DNA of 64,000 nt, taken from NCBI RefSeq assembly GCF_004340685.1, contig NZ_SLUN01000016.1, positions 59,919 to 123,918 on the forward strand. The letters run 5' to 3'. Source of the DNA: Hydrogenispora ethanolica (GTDB lineage: Bacteria; Bacillota; UBA4882; UBA8346). Below, one piece after another: positions 1-8,968 of the stretch. Every line of letters starts with the position of its first letter. The stretch's first letter is position 1. Under the pieces are notes generated by a model, which was not told the DNA's origin, made no database searches, and saw only the letters and a program-made list of their open reading frames with translations. The position numbers and the translations under genes were made by a program.

Positions 1-2
1 GC

Positions 3-854
3 TTAACCTTTGACGGCTCCTTCGACCAGTGCCGCGACAATATATCTTTGCAACAAAACAAACAGGACGGCGGTCGGCAAAATTCCCAACACGCAGGCAG
101 CAGCCAAATAATGGGTGGTAACCGCCTCGGTGGTGGATTGCAAATTCACCAACGCCACGGAGATCGGTAGTTTGCTGCCGTCATCCACCAATATGAACGG
201 CACCACGAACTGCGACCAGGCATTCACCGCGATTAACACCGCCACCGAGACGATGCCCGGGGTGATCAAAGGGATCAGGATCCGGCTCAAAGCCTTCAGC
301 CGGCCGCAGCCGTCGATGCGGGCCGCTTCATCCAGCTCCTCGGGGATCGTATCCAGGTACCCTTTCAGATACCAAACCGCAAAGGGCAGGTTGAGCGCGA
401 TATAAACCAGAATCAGGGCGACATGGTTATTCAAAAGCCCAATCCTGCCGAAATAGCGGTATAACGGGATTACCACCACCAGCGGCGAGATCATCTGAAA
501 AGTGAGAATTCCGAAGAGCAAGCTCTTTTTGATCGCAAACTTGATCCGGGTAAACGCATAAGCCGCCGGCAGGGCCATCAATAAAGTGCCGCCCACGGTA
601 AACAGGACGATGTAGGCCGAATTGAGCAGATTCTTCATGATCCCGGTATTTTGAATCACAAACCCGTAATTATCGATATTGAAATGTTCCGGCAAAAGTC
701 GCGGCGGCAACTGGAACAATTCCGGCACTGTCTTGAATGAAAGCGACAGCAACCAGATCATCGGGTACAGAAAAAACAGGCCGGTCAATAGATAAAATCC
801 GTAAAGAACGGCCCGTTTCCCAGTTTGGGCTTGGCCTCTCACCATTTTCCTCAC
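3..854 (-). CDS. Sugar ABC transporter permease, MalG-like (CUT1)
   Basis: Inner-membrane permease of a binding-protein-dependent sugar importer; with the adjacent MalF-like permease it forms the translocation pore. The 283-residue protein has about six hydrophobic segments and the EAA loop (EELDEAARIDGCG, about residues 172-184) that docks onto the ATPase. Length is normal for MalG-type subunits. The start overlaps the upstream permease stop by 4 bp, so the two are translationally coupled. It is the last gene of lacI-binding protein-malF-malG order on the minus strand. No ATPase gene is present here; CUT1 systems often share a general MsmX-type ATPase encoded elsewhere (known of the family; inference here). 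The substrate cannot be told from sequence. Confidence 0.93.
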   Translation of the reverse strand: MRKMVRGQAQTGKRAVLYGFYLLTGLFFLYPMIWLLSLSFKTVPELFQLPPRLLPEHFNIDNYGFVIQNTGIMKNLLNSAYIVLFTVGGTLLMALPAAYAFTRIKFAIKKSLLFGILTFQMISPLVVVIPLYRYFGRIGLLNNHVALILVYIALNLPFAVWYLKGYLDTIPEELDEAARIDGCGRLKALSRILIPLITPGIVSVAVLIAVNAWSQFVVPFILVDDGSKLPISVALVNLQSTTEAVTTHYLAAACVLGILPTAVLFVLLQRYIVAALVEGAVKG

Positions 855-1771
855 GCCTCGCTCTTTTTCATAAAGTAATAATAAACGGCGGCCATCACGG
901 TATTGATCGCCAGCAAAAAGACGGCGATCGCCGAGCCCCGGCCCAGATTGAGCATTTGAAAGATCTGGGAGTAAGCCCCGAGCGCCAGCACCTCGGTGCT
1001 TCTTCCCGGACCGCCCCCGGTCAGCGCCATGATCATGTCAAAAGTATTGAACGTATAAATCGTATTGAGGATCAGATTGATCAGGACCACCGGCATGATC
1101 GTGGGAATCGTCACATTGGTCAATCTTTGCCAGGCGTTGGCGCCGTCGACCTTGGCGGCTTCCATGATCTCCACCGGGACCGTCTTGAGTCCGGCATAAA
1201 GCAGAATCATACTTTGGGCCGTGCCGCGCCAGACATTGGCCACCGTGGCCGAGATGACCGCAATGGCGGGATCGGAGAGAAAGCGAACCGGGCCCGCGCC
1301 AACCATGGTCAGCAGGTAGTTTAGCAACCCGCCGGGCGCTTCGCTGTACATCATCCGCCAGATGATGCCGATGATCGCCCCCGGGATGACCATGGACATC
1401 AGGACAATCGTGCGGATCAACACCGTGCCTTTCAGATGGAGCTTTTCTCCTTCCGTGACCGAAAACGCGATCAGGAATCCGAGCAGCAGTTGGCAGAGCA
1501 CGCTGAATGTTACAAAAACACCGGTAACCCTGAGCATATCGGAGAAACCCTGGTCACGAAAGAAGACCAGAAACGATTCGATGGTATAGCTATAATTCAA
1601 TTGCCCGATCCGGGCATTGGTGAAGCTGAACCGGACTACTTCAAACAAAGGATAAATAAAGACCAGTAACAGCATCACGAAGAGCGGCGCCAGCCAGGGA
1701 ACCGGGCTTTCGCCCAGTCCCCTCCGCTCTTTGGCGCTACAGTTCCGGTAGTCGTCGCTCGCCAGTTTCAT
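851..1771 (-). CDS. Sugar ABC transporter permease, MalF/UgpA-like (CUT1)
   Basis: First permease of the CUT1 sugar importer. The 306-residue protein has a short polar N-terminus, a first membrane span near residues 25-50, further spans, and the EAA motif EIMEAAKVDGANAWQ (about residues 201-215). It overlaps the following malG-like gene by 4 bp and starts 13 bp after the binding-protein stop, so the genes form one operon. The family is clear; the substrate is not. Regulation is probably by the LacI-type protein encoded at the head of the operon. Confidence 0.93.
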   Translation of the reverse strand: MKLASDDYRNCSAKERRGLGESPVPWLAPLFVMLLLVFIYPLFEVVRFSFTNARIGQLNYSYTIESFLVFFRDQGFSDMLRVTGVFVTFSVLCQLLLGFLIAFSVTEGEKLHLKGTVLIRTIVLMSMVIPGAIIGIIWRMMYSEAPGGLLNYLLTMVGAGPVRFLSDPAIAVISATVANVWRGTAQSMILLYAGLKTVPVEIMEAAKVDGANAWQRLTNVTIPTIMPVVLINLILNTIYTFNTFDMIMALTGGGPGRSTEVLALGAYSQIFQMLNLGRGSAIAVFLLAINTVMAAVYYYFMKKSEA

Positions 1772-1784
1772 CGTATCAACATCC

Positions 1785-3104
1785 TTATTTCCGAGAGTTC
1801 ACATTGCGCCATGCATCGTCCACGGCCTGTTCCGGAGAAGCTTTTCCGGTCAGAACATTGCTGATGGCAATCTGGATCTCCTGAGAGATGGCGGGATAAA
1901 CCGGGGCCGCCGGCCGGACCCGGGAGTACTGCAACTCCTTTTTAAACTTTTGCGCAAAGGCGTCCGAGTTAAAGAATTGCGCCTTTTCAAAGACGCTCTT
2001 GCGCGGCGGCAGATATCCGCCTGCCTTGCACCAGCCTTCCATCCCCGCATTGTCCACATACAAGCTGATGATGAAATCCGCCGCCAATTTCCGTTTCTGT
2101 TCGTCCTTGGTGAAGATCGTCGATACCCAGCCGCCGGAGGCGCTGACCCGCACCCCGCGCTTGGCCATGGGAATGGGAGCGACATCCCATTGTTCATTAA
2201 AGCGATCGCCGATCACCGAACGCAGTTGGTTGGCCATATTGCTGACGCCCACAAACATGGCCGCTTTGCCGATGGCCAACTCTCCCAGCATTTCGGGGTC
2301 GCTTTTATAGTTCAGCACGCGGATGGGAGTGATCCCGGTGTCCACCGTATTTTTGAGGAATTTTAAGTAACTGATCATGGCTTCCCTGTTTTTACCCTGG
2401 CCGAAGACTGGTTTTCCGCTCTCATCGACCAACTCGCCGCCGAGTCCCCAGTAATACGGCAGGGTATTCATGGTGACATTCTCATCCCGGCCGGCCGAAT
2501 AGAGCAGGGTGTCATAGCCTTTGTCCTTCAACTGTTTTCCGAGCTTGAACAGTTCCGGCCAGGTCTTGGGCGGATTCTTCACCAGATCCTTGCGGTAGAA
2601 AAGGATCCGGACATCCGTGGTATACCAGAGACCCAGCGTTTTGCCAGCCGGTTTCATCACTTTTTGGGCGAAGGGAAACCAGTCTTTCACATTGAGCTTT
2701 TTCTCTTTCATGACATCGTCGATGGGCTGGGCGTATTTCGCGAAATTCGGGAAGATGTACGAATCAATGGCCGCCACGTCCGGGGCCCGGCCCTCGGCCG
2801 CCTGGACCAGAATCTTGGCCATCGAATCGTTGATGGCGATGGTGGTTTGAATCGGAGTGATTTTGACATCGGGATGCTTTTCAGCCCATTCTTTCGCCTT
2901 TTGCATCAGATACGCCACTTTGGCCTTGTTGGAATCCCCCAGGGAATGGGCGGGAACCGGTTGCCAGGTGATCTCGATCTTGGCATTTTCATTCCCGATC
3001 AGTTGCGGAGTGACCACGATCTTATCGTTGGAAGCCCCATACCCGACTGCGCCCAAACTGAGCACGAACAATAGCAACAACCCGATCAGCATTGTTTTCT
3101 TCAT
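1785..3104 (-). CDS. Extracellular sugar-binding protein of CUT1 importer
   Basis: Secreted or membrane-tethered receptor that captures sugar and delivers it to the two permeases encoded just downstream. The start at 3104 is chosen because it gives a classic signal peptide (MKKTMLIGLLLLFVLSLG followed by small residues and Ala) and sits behind a strong GGGAGGA ribosome site; the frame stays open further upstream but without signal features. The mature protein (about 415 residues) shows SBP family 1 features such as RAPDVAAID and the LWYTTDVRILFYRKDL segment. No lipobox Cys is seen. Ligand is unknown; family-level assignment is secure. Confidence 0.92.
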   Translation of the reverse strand: MKKTMLIGLLLLFVLSLGAVGYGASNDKIVVTPQLIGNENAKIEITWQPVPAHSLGDSNKAKVAYLMQKAKEWAEKHPDVKITPIQTTIAINDSMAKILVQAAEGRAPDVAAIDSYIFPNFAKYAQPIDDVMKEKKLNVKDWFPFAQKVMKPAGKTLGLWYTTDVRILFYRKDLVKNPPKTWPELFKLGKQLKDKGYDTLLYSAGRDENVTMNTLPYYWGLGGELVDESGKPVFGQGKNREAMISYLKFLKNTVDTGITPIRVLNYKSDPEMLGELAIGKAAMFVGVSNMANQLRSVIGDRFNEQWDVAPIPMAKRGVRVSASGGWVSTIFTKDEQKRKLAADFIISLYVDNAGMEGWCKAGGYLPPRKSVFEKAQFFNSDAFAQKFKKELQYSRVRPAAPVYPAISQEIQIAISNVLTGKASPEQAVDDAWRNVNSRK

Positions 3105-3121
3105 GATCTCTTCCTCCCTTT

Positions 3122-3172
3122 TCAATACCGGATACCTAAACCAAGCAACATGGAGCTCTTTTTGGGTTTCAT
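3122..3172 (-). CDS. Possible 16-residue leader peptide before the binding-protein gene
   Basis: A short frame reads MKPKKSSMLLGLGIRY and stops 17 bp before the binding-protein start. It is preceded at good distance by GAGAGGAGTGG, a ribosome site as strong as that of the real gene. It could couple or modulate translation of the binding protein, or be a by-product of a purine-rich leader. There is no homology evidence. Confidence 0.3.
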   Translation of the reverse strand: MKPKKSSMLLGLGIRY

Positions 3173-3198
3173 CCACTCCTCTCCGCGGTGCGGTCATC

Positions 3199-3216
3199 CG
3201 CGTAATCGTTCCCGCA
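3199..3216. promoter_or_regulatory. Second, degenerate LacI-type operator
   Basis: An 18-bp site CGCGTAATCGTTCCCGCA matches the well-formed operator at 4352-4369 at 13 of 18 positions and keeps the central ATCG. It lies in the 126-bp gap between lacI and the binding-protein gene, where a second control point for the transporter genes would be sensible. Inferred by comparison within this window only. Confidence 0.4.
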
Positions 3217-3230
3217 TTCCCCAAAAAAAA

Positions 3231-4268
3231 TTAGCGGCTGCCGCAAGAGTCACGAATGATCAATTGCGGTCTCAAGTTGATATATTCATAATGGGTTGCC
3301 GGCGCCGCCGCCTCTTTGTCCCGGTTAATCCGTTTCAGCAACAGCTCCATCGCTTTTTTGCCCATCTCGTACTTGGGCTGCAGGACGGTAGTCAGCTGAA
3401 TATCCAGATATTCGTCGATCTCATCATTGTTATAGCCGATGACGGCCACGTCTGCCGGGACTCTCAAATTATGCTCCCTTAATGCCTTGAGCGCCCCAAT
3501 GGCCAAACTGTCGTTGATGGCGAAAATCGCCGTATTCTTACTCTCGTTCTCGGCAAGATAGCGCCCTACCGCCAAATAGCCGTATTTCCGCTGATTGGTC
3601 ATTTTTTCGGTAAAAGAGATGATTCCTTCGTGCTCCAAACGGTTATCTCGCAAGGCTTTCCGATACCCTTCAATCCGTTTCTCAATCGTGCTGCAGGGAT
3701 ATTCCGGGCCGATTAGAATCGCGATGTTGCGGTGGCCCAACCGGATCAGGTGCGATACGGCTTCATAAGAGCCGAAAAAATCATCGGTGGTCACAATATC
3801 GGTCGCGATCTCCGGGATATATTTATCAATGAAAACAAAGGGGATCCGCTCTTCTTGCAGTCGGCGATAGCATTCGGTATCCACGCCGTAAGTCGGGGCA
3901 ACGATAATCCCGTCCACCTGTCTTTCGGCGAATAAATTCAGCAATAATTTTTCCTTATGGGGATCACCGTTCGAGCAGCCCAGGATCACGCCGTAATCAT
4001 TCTGAATGGCGCTGTCTTCGATCCCGTTAAAGATATCGGAAAAGAAATGCCCGGAAATTAAGTCGTTAAAAATCAAGCCGATCGCCATGGAGCGTTTGGA
4101 ACGCAGCCCACTGGCGAGTTTATTCGGGAAATAGTTTAATTCCTGAGCGGTTTTGATGATCAGATCATAGGTTTCCTTGCTGATGCGCGGCTTATTATTC
4201 AACGCGCGGTACACCGTGGTTTTGGAGACTCCGACCTTATTGGCGATATCATGAATGGTTACGGCCAT
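3231..4268 (-). CDS. LacI-family transcriptional regulator
   Basis: DNA-binding repressor or activator of the sugar importer that follows it. The 345-residue protein has the N-terminal helix-turn-helix and hinge (TIHDIANKVGVSKTTVYRALNNKP, then NYFPNKLASGLRSKRS) and a periplasmic-binding-protein-like ligand domain (about residues 60-335) with the usual AIFAINDSLAIGALKAL segment. It is first in the operon. The promoter in front of it carries a LacI-type palindrome, implying autoregulation. The effector is presumably the transported sugar or its phosphate; not determinable here. Confidence 0.95.
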   Translation of the reverse strand: MAVTIHDIANKVGVSKTTVYRALNNKPRISKETYDLIIKTAQELNYFPNKLASGLRSKRSMAIGLIFNDLISGHFFSDIFNGIEDSAIQNDYGVILGCSNGDPHKEKLLLNLFAERQVDGIIVAPTYGVDTECYRRLQEERIPFVFIDKYIPEIATDIVTTDDFFGSYEAVSHLIRLGHRNIAILIGPEYPCSTIEKRIEGYRKALRDNRLEHEGIISFTEKMTNQRKYGYLAVGRYLAENESKNTAIFAINDSLAIGALKALREHNLRVPADVAVIGYNNDEIDEYLDIQLTTVLQPKYEMGKKAMELLLKRINRDKEAAAPATHYEYINLRPQLIIRDSCGSR

Positions 4269-4351
4269 GGCGATTTTCCTTTATGATAGAATGGCTTGCC
4301 GGACCAAACTTCGGCGCAATCCTGTTCAACTCCAAAGCTTGGTTTGTCAAA

Positions 4352-4405
4352 TGCGTTATCGGTTACGCAATATAAATTATAAACCGCCGCCAAGATCACT
4401 GTCAA
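4352..4405 (-). promoter_or_regulatory. lacI-operon promoter with LacI-type operator
   Basis: On the minus strand there is a -35 TTGACA (4400-4405), an 18-bp spacer and a perfect -10 TATAAT (4376-4381). Directly downstream, over the expected transcription start, lies an 18-bp near-palindrome (4352-4369; TGCGTAACCG with its mirror half) of LacI/GalR type with a central CG. The position is that of an autorepression site. Confidence 0.75.
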
Positions 4406-4475
4406 TGTTTTTCTGAGTAACCAAACTTTTCTGGAGGAGTTGGGAGGAGTTGCTCGTGCGAAAGTCGACCGCTCC

Positions 4476-4512
4476 AAAAAAGGGGGCCGCCTTTTGGGCA
4501 GCCCCTTTTTTT
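4476..4512 (-). terminator. Rho-independent terminator of the nucleotidase gene
   Basis: A GC-rich stem (GGGG/CCCC extended by an imperfect GCCGCC/GGCAGC helix, TTTT loop) is flanked by A and T runs on both sides. On the minus strand it ends in a run of six T and lies 50 bp after the nucleotidase stop. Confidence 0.75.
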
Positions 4513-4563
4513 TGGATTCCATTCGATCGCTTTTGTTTAACAACCCTTCCAAAAAACCCGTGC

Positions 4564-7500
4564 TCAAGCCGCCGGTTTGACCGCCTCGGCCGCGGCTGCG
4601 GCCGGGCGTTGGCATTCCCGGTACACCGGGCTGATCACTTTCCGTTCCTTAATATACTGGATCATGGCATCCCGGACCGGAATGCCGGTGTCCTTGATAT
4701 GCTGCCCCTTCTGGAGCGAGGTGTAGTTGTCGCCGCCGGCGAACATAAAGTCGTTGGCGACCACGGTATACAGTTTATTCGGGTCCAGGGGCTGACCGTT
4801 CTCCAGAGTGATCGTTACGATCCGCTGGCCGAACGGTTTGCTCAGGTCGTAGGTGACCTTCAGGCCGGTGACTTGGCCGAAATAGCCGACCTTCGGATTA
4901 CCCAGGCCGTTCTCGACGGCCTCGCGGACCTGCGCCCCGGTCAACTCCGCGGTGACCAGCGTGTTGTCGAAAGGCATCAGCCGGTAGAGATCGCCCACGG
5001 TGAGGACCCCTTGATCCAGGGAGACCCGCAGGCCGCCGCCATTCTGCATGCCGATCTGGGCGCCGGTCAGCTGGCGCATGATGTCGCAAGCCCACTCGCC
5101 CATCAGCGACGGGCCTTTGGTATCATGGACCAGGGCCACCTTGGTCTCGCCGATCTGCTCGGAGAGAATCGGTTTGACCTGTTCCAGGTATTGGGCGAGG
5201 ATCGCCTTGGTGGCCTCATCCTCCTGCAGCGTGCTCTGGCGCAGGAACAAATGGTCCAGCGAAGCCTGGGCCGAGACCACTTTGGGCTGGTCCCTAGCCA
5301 CGATGAAGCTCAGGCGGCCGACGGAACGGCCGTTATAATACGGCATCACATAGGGGACATTGCCCGCCTTGCCAACCACCATGTCATGAGAGTGTCCGGC
5401 GATGATCCCGTCCAGGCCCGGCACTTTGGCCAGGTCGGCGGCTTCGCCGCTGATGGCGCCGGACTTATCCTGCGCGCCGCCCATATGGGTCAGGGCGACG
5501 ACGATGTCGGCGCCGGCCGCCCGGACCACCGGCACGTAGTGGGCCAGGACCGCCACGGGATCCCGGAACTCAACGTCCTTGACATTCTCGGGGTTGGTCT
5601 TCCAAGCCGTTTCCGGCGTGGTCAAGCCGATGAAGCCGACCTTGACCCCGGCGACGGTAATGATCCGGTACGGCTGGGCGTAGGCCACCGGTTGCCCGGT
5701 CTTGCGGTCGTAAATGTTGGCCGCCAGGAAGTCGAAGCCGCCGTCCGCCGCCCAGCCGGGAATACGCTGGCTGCCCCAGTCGTACTCGTGGTTGCCGATG
5801 GCCGACAGGACGATGCCCGCCTCTTTAAAGCCGGCGCTGACCGGCTTGCCGTAGAGCAGGTTGGACTCGGCGCTGCCCTGATAGTTGTCGCCGGCGCTCA
5901 CCAAAATGCTGTCCGGATTGGCGGCCTTCAACTTCTTCAGCTCGCCGACCAGGTTGGCGATGCCGATGTTCTTGCCGCTTCTCGCCAGCGAGCCGTGGAA
6001 GTCGGTGATCGCCAGCACGTCGACGATCCGGTAGTTCAAGGCGCCGTCCCGGCAGAGCTCGTAGACGTTCAGGGCTTTGACATTGGGAGTACGGCCGTCG
6101 AAGGAGGCCGGAATCTTAATCTGCCCGGCCCGGACCTTTTGATAGATCTCCGCTTTGAGCGGGCTGTCAAAATTGACCCCGGTGATCTTCCAGTTATTGT
6201 CGAGCTTCGGAGCGACGGTGCCCACCTTCTGGACATAAGCGACGATCAGGTCGCGCAAGCGGCCTTTGTCCCCCAGCTGCTCGTAGGAGTCGTAGACCTT
6301 GTCGGCTTCATTGAAGTATTTGTCCTTGACCATGTTGCCGAAACGGTAGTTATTCACGGCCAGGGTGAGGGTCATATCGTCGGTGACCGGCTTGCCTTTG
6401 AAGGTCAGGTTCTCGATGCGTCTGCCGGCCGGCGCCGCGATGTTGATCTCGTAATTGACCCCGGCGAACAGGTCGTAATTGTAGCCCCGGATGTACGGAT
6501 TGAAGCTGACGGTGACGTCGCCCGGCTTGGACTGGTTATAATACTGGGCCGACCATTCCATGTAGTTTTTCAGCTGTTTGCCGGTGACTTTCACCGCGAT
6601 CAGGGTGTTGGTGTACTTGTAGATGTTGGCGACGTCCTTCTTCTTGAAGTCGCCGGGAACCAGGTTGGAGCTGTTGCTGAAGAGGGCCGCCGCCGAAACA
6701 TCGGCCCCAGTGTAATAGAGCTGCACCTCATTGATGAAGTCCATCAACGCGGTATCCTGCACCTGGGCGGTGGGGATCCCCGGCAGCACTTCCAGGCCGG
6801 GCAGGAAAGCGCCGGATACCTTGCCGATGACTGTGTTCACATCGGCCAGCGATTTGTCGTGGACCCATTGGAACTTGGCCGCCAGGTCCGGGTCGGCCTT
6901 CACCGCCAGGGTGTCAATGTTGGTGCTGCTCTTATCCTGGACGGTCCATTTGCCGTTCACTTTGGCCACGGTCAGGTCGATCCGCGAAACTTTGTTCCCG
7001 CTGACCTTGGGCTCGACCACCAGCACGCCGTTGATGGTCTGGCCGGGGATGTCGGAATGGGCATGGCCGCAGACCACCGCCGTCAACTCGGGATTGGCGG
7101 CGAGCACCGCCTTGAGGCCCGAAGTTTCGTCGCCGTACTCCGGATCGACCCCGATATGCATGACGCCGATGAGCACATCGGCTTTTCCTTTTAATTCGGC
7201 GATCACTTTTTTGGTCTCGGAGACCGGATCGGTAAAGGTCAGCCCCTTGAAATTATCGGGGGTGCTGGCCTCGAAGCGCGGCACCAGCGGATTGGTCATC
7301 CCGATGATCGCCACCCGGACGCCGCCCTTGTTGATGATCTTGTAGGGTTTGACATAGCGCTTGCCGTCGGCGCGGTAGAGATTGGCCGCCACCACCGTGG
7401 CCTTGGAGCCTTTGATGCACCGGTTCAGCACATCCAGGCCGAAGTTGAACTCGTGGTTGCCCGGCGTCCAGGTGTCGTAGCCGATGGCGTTCAACGCCTG

Positions 7501-7815
7501 GATCATCGGATGGACCGGCTCATCGTTGAAGAGCTCGGCCATATTGTCCTGGATGGTGTCGCCATTGTCCACCACGATGGTGTTGGGATTCTCGGCGCGC
7601 ACCGCCTTGACGACGGTCGCCACCTTGACCAGACCCGAGCCGGGTTCCTCGCTGTCAATGGCGTAATCCCAGGGGAAAAGCCGGCCGTGGAGATCGCTGG
7701 TGCCCAAGATGGTAATCCGGACACTGTTCTCCGCCTGCGCCGCGTGGATCCCCAGGAGCCCGAAGAGCATAACCAGGCTGAGGAGCAAGAGCCACGCTTT
7801 TTTCATTCGCAACAT
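4564..7815 (-). CDS. Secreted tandem 5'-nucleotidase / 2',3'-cyclic nucleotide phosphodiesterase
   Basis: Extracytoplasmic nucleotide-scavenging enzyme of about 1083 residues containing two complete copies of the metallophosphatase plus 5'-nucleotidase C-terminal module. Copy 1 shows SDLHGRLFPWD, VDNGDTIQDN, GNHEFNFG and GHAHSD. Copy 2 (second half) shows TDFHGSLAR, SAGDNYQGS, GNHEYDWG and GHSHDMV. These are the metal-binding and catalytic motifs, so both halves look active. Of the adjacent ATG codons at 7818 and 7815, the one at 7815 is 7 nt from GGAGG and begins a signal peptide (WLLLLSLVMLFGLLG...AQA). The C-terminus is Ala-rich with no LPXTG or SLH anchor. The double architecture recalls Bacillus YfkN. 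Confidence 0.93.
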   Translation of the reverse strand: MLRMKKAWLLLLSLVMLFGLLGIHAAQAENSVRITILGTSDLHGRLFPWDYAIDSEEPGSGLVKVATVVKAVRAENPNTIVVDNGDTIQDNMAELFNDEPVHPMIQALNAIGYDTWTPGNHEFNFGLDVLNRCIKGSKATVVAANLYRADGKRYVKPYKIINKGGVRVAIIGMTNPLVPRFEASTPDNFKGLTFTDPVSETKKVIAELKGKADVLIGVMHIGVDPEYGDETSGLKAVLAANPELTAVVCGHAHSDIPGQTINGVLVVEPKVSGNKVSRIDLTVAKVNGKWTVQDKSSTNIDTLAVKADPDLAAKFQWVHDKSLADVNTVIGKVSGAFLPGLEVLPGIPTAQVQDTALMDFINEVQLYYTGADVSAAALFSNSSNLVPGDFKKKDVANIYKYTNTLIAVKVTGKQLKNYMEWSAQYYNQSKPGDVTVSFNPYIRGYNYDLFAGVNYEINIAAPAGRRIENLTFKGKPVTDDMTLTLAVNNYRFGNMVKDKYFNEADKVYDSYEQLGDKGRLRDLIVAYVQKVGTVAPKLDNNWKITGVNFDSPLKAEIYQKVRAGQIKIPASFDGRTPNVKALNVYELCRDGALNYRIVDVLAITDFHGSLARSGKNIGIANLVGELKKLKAANPDSILVSAGDNYQGSAESNLLYGKPVSAGFKEAGIVLSAIGNHEYDWGSQRIPGWAADGGFDFLAANIYDRKTGQPVAYAQPYRIITVAGVKVGFIGLTTPETAWKTNPENVKDVEFRDPVAVLAHYVPVVRAAGADIVVALTHMGGAQDKSGAISGEAADLAKVPGLDGIIAGHSHDMVVGKAGNVPYVMPYYNGRSVGRLSFIVARDQPKVVSAQASLDHLFLRQSTLQEDEATKAILAQYLEQVKPILSEQIGETKVALVHDTKGPSLMGEWACDIMRQLTGAQIGMQNGGGLRVSLDQGVLTVGDLYRLMPFDNTLVTAELTGAQVREAVENGLGNPKVGYFGQVTGLKVTYDLSKPFGQRIVTITLENGQPLDPNKLYTVVANDFMFAGGDNYTSLQKGQHIKDTGIPVRDAMIQYIKERKVISPVYRECQRPAAAAAEAVKPAA

Positions 7816-8131
7816 CATAACACCTCCAAAGTTATTTTGACAGAATATTGAATTCGCCCATCTCCATCTTTTCCCTGCTCGCGTGAGCGATTCAACAAAA
7901 TTTAACAACCCTTCCCGGCCCCGTTCCGCCGCCAGCGCGATCCGCTCCGTTTCGGATTAAGAAATTCTTAAGCCCCCCTCCGGGGGTCCGATCCCGGCGC
8001 ATGAAAAGGCCGCGCTTCCGGCAAGATAAATCAGCGGCGTCATGATTAAATTTGCATCCTTTGCGAAAAACCTTACACGCCCGTTGCTTTCGTAAGGGTC
8101 CATGCCGTTGCTGTCGACCGGGAGGCTGCCC
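7816..8131. other. Divergent intergenic region with palindromes
   Basis: Between the nucleotidase and the DUF3793 gene. It holds the nucleotidase ribosome site (7821-7827), a perfect 15-bp palindrome TTAAGAAATTCTTAA (7957-7971), a short CCCCC/GGGGG hairpin (about 7973-7988) and a CCTTAC...GTAAGG inverted pair (about 8070-8097) just upstream of the DUF3793 start. No convincing coding frame. The palindrome is a possible operator; no regulator can be assigned. Confidence 0.45.
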
Positions 8132-8734
8132 ATGACCGAGGAACTGATGGCCCGCTTCATCGCCTACCAGCGCCAATTGACCGGACGGGAATACCTGAGC
8201 GCCCTCATTCTCTACCTGGCCGCGCCGACCATCGCCGGAGACAAGCCGGCCAGTTTATTGAGTTTCGTCCCCAACCGCCGCCGGCTGGACCTGCTCTGGC
8301 AGGAACACCGCCGGGAACTGGCCCGGCGACTGGGACGGAGCTACGGCCTGTCGCTGTGGGAGATGCCGCGCCGCAGCGGCGGAATGGCGGTCCTCTTCCA
8401 CCACCGCCTGCGGCTGGCCGCGGTGCTGGCGGAGCGGGACAACCGCTCTTTCCTGGCGGAGTCGGGCTACCCGGCGGGCCTCGGCGTCATGGGCTGCCTG
8501 AGCCTGCTGCGGCTGCGTTTCCAGAACGGACCCTTCCCGCACGAGGCCGGGATCTTTTTGGGGATCCCCGCCGCCGACGTGCGCGGCTTCATCGCCAACC
8601 GCGGCCGGAACTGTCTTTTCAGTCGCTACTGGAAAGTCTATCACCAGCCGGAAGCGGCCGCCGCGACCTTCGCCCGTTTCGACCGGGCCCGGGAGACGGT
8701 GCTCCGGGCGCTGCTCGCCGACGGCGGCGAATAA
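8132..8734 (+). CDS. DUF3793 family protein
   Basis: Cytoplasmic protein of 200 residues belonging to DUF3793, a clostridial family of unknown biochemical role. The diagnostic C-terminal half is present: FPHEAGIFLGIPAADVRGFI followed by the short gap and NCLFSRYWKVYHQPE. The start at 8132 is favoured over an in-frame ATG at 8102 because CGGGAGG lies about 6 nt upstream. The family is frequently near flavodoxin or iron-related genes elsewhere, but no such neighbour is seen here. It is followed 3 bp after its stop by a 21-bp-period tandem array. Confidence 0.82.
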   Translation: MTEELMARFIAYQRQLTGREYLSALILYLAAPTIAGDKPASLLSFVPNRRRLDLLWQEHRRELARRLGRSYGLSLWEMPRRSGGMAVLFHHRLRLAAVLAERDNRSFLAESGYPAGLGVMGCLSLLRLRFQNGPFPHEAGIFLGIPAADVRGFIANRGRNCLFSRYWKVYHQPEAAAATFARFDRARETVLRALLADGGE

Positions 8735-8737
8735 TTT

Positions 8738-8968
8738 CGAATCCGTCGCGCGGAGCGTCGCAAGGCCCCGGAAATTCTTCCCTGGGCTTTTCCGGTTCTG
8801 GCGAAGGATTCGGAGGGTCAGCCATGGAAGTTGGAAGGTCTTCTAAGCGGTTTGGAAGAGCTGCTTAACGGAATGGAAGGACTTCCTTCGGAGCGGGAGG
8901 AGGTTCTTTTCGTGATTGCCGGTCTTCTCCGGGGAATGGCGGGACTTCCTCGCACTGCAGCAGGGTAC
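8738..8968 (+). repeat. 21-bp-period tandem array 1 (11 degenerate units)
   Basis: Eleven consecutive 21-bp units start 3 bp after the DUF3793 stop. Alignment in 21-bp steps gives a conserved core around unit positions 11-21 resembling TGGAAGGWCTT (for example the units at 8822, 8843, 8864 and 8927). The best copies are units 4-10; the edges decay. The frame stays open and would encode heptads such as MEGLLSG LEELLNG MEGLPSE, but there is no plausible start signal. The core matches arrays 2-4. Confidence 0.75.

Noticed and set aside
4259..4615. Open frame upstream of lacI on the minus strand
   Set aside because: Covers the lacI promoter, operator and the nucleotidase terminator and has no family features.
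4450..7194. Long open frame (about 914 codons) opposite the nucleotidase gene
   Set aside because: It is antisense to a gene with intact catalytic motifs, has no ribosome site and its product is a His/Asp/Gln/Val-rich pattern typical of reversed GC-rich codons.
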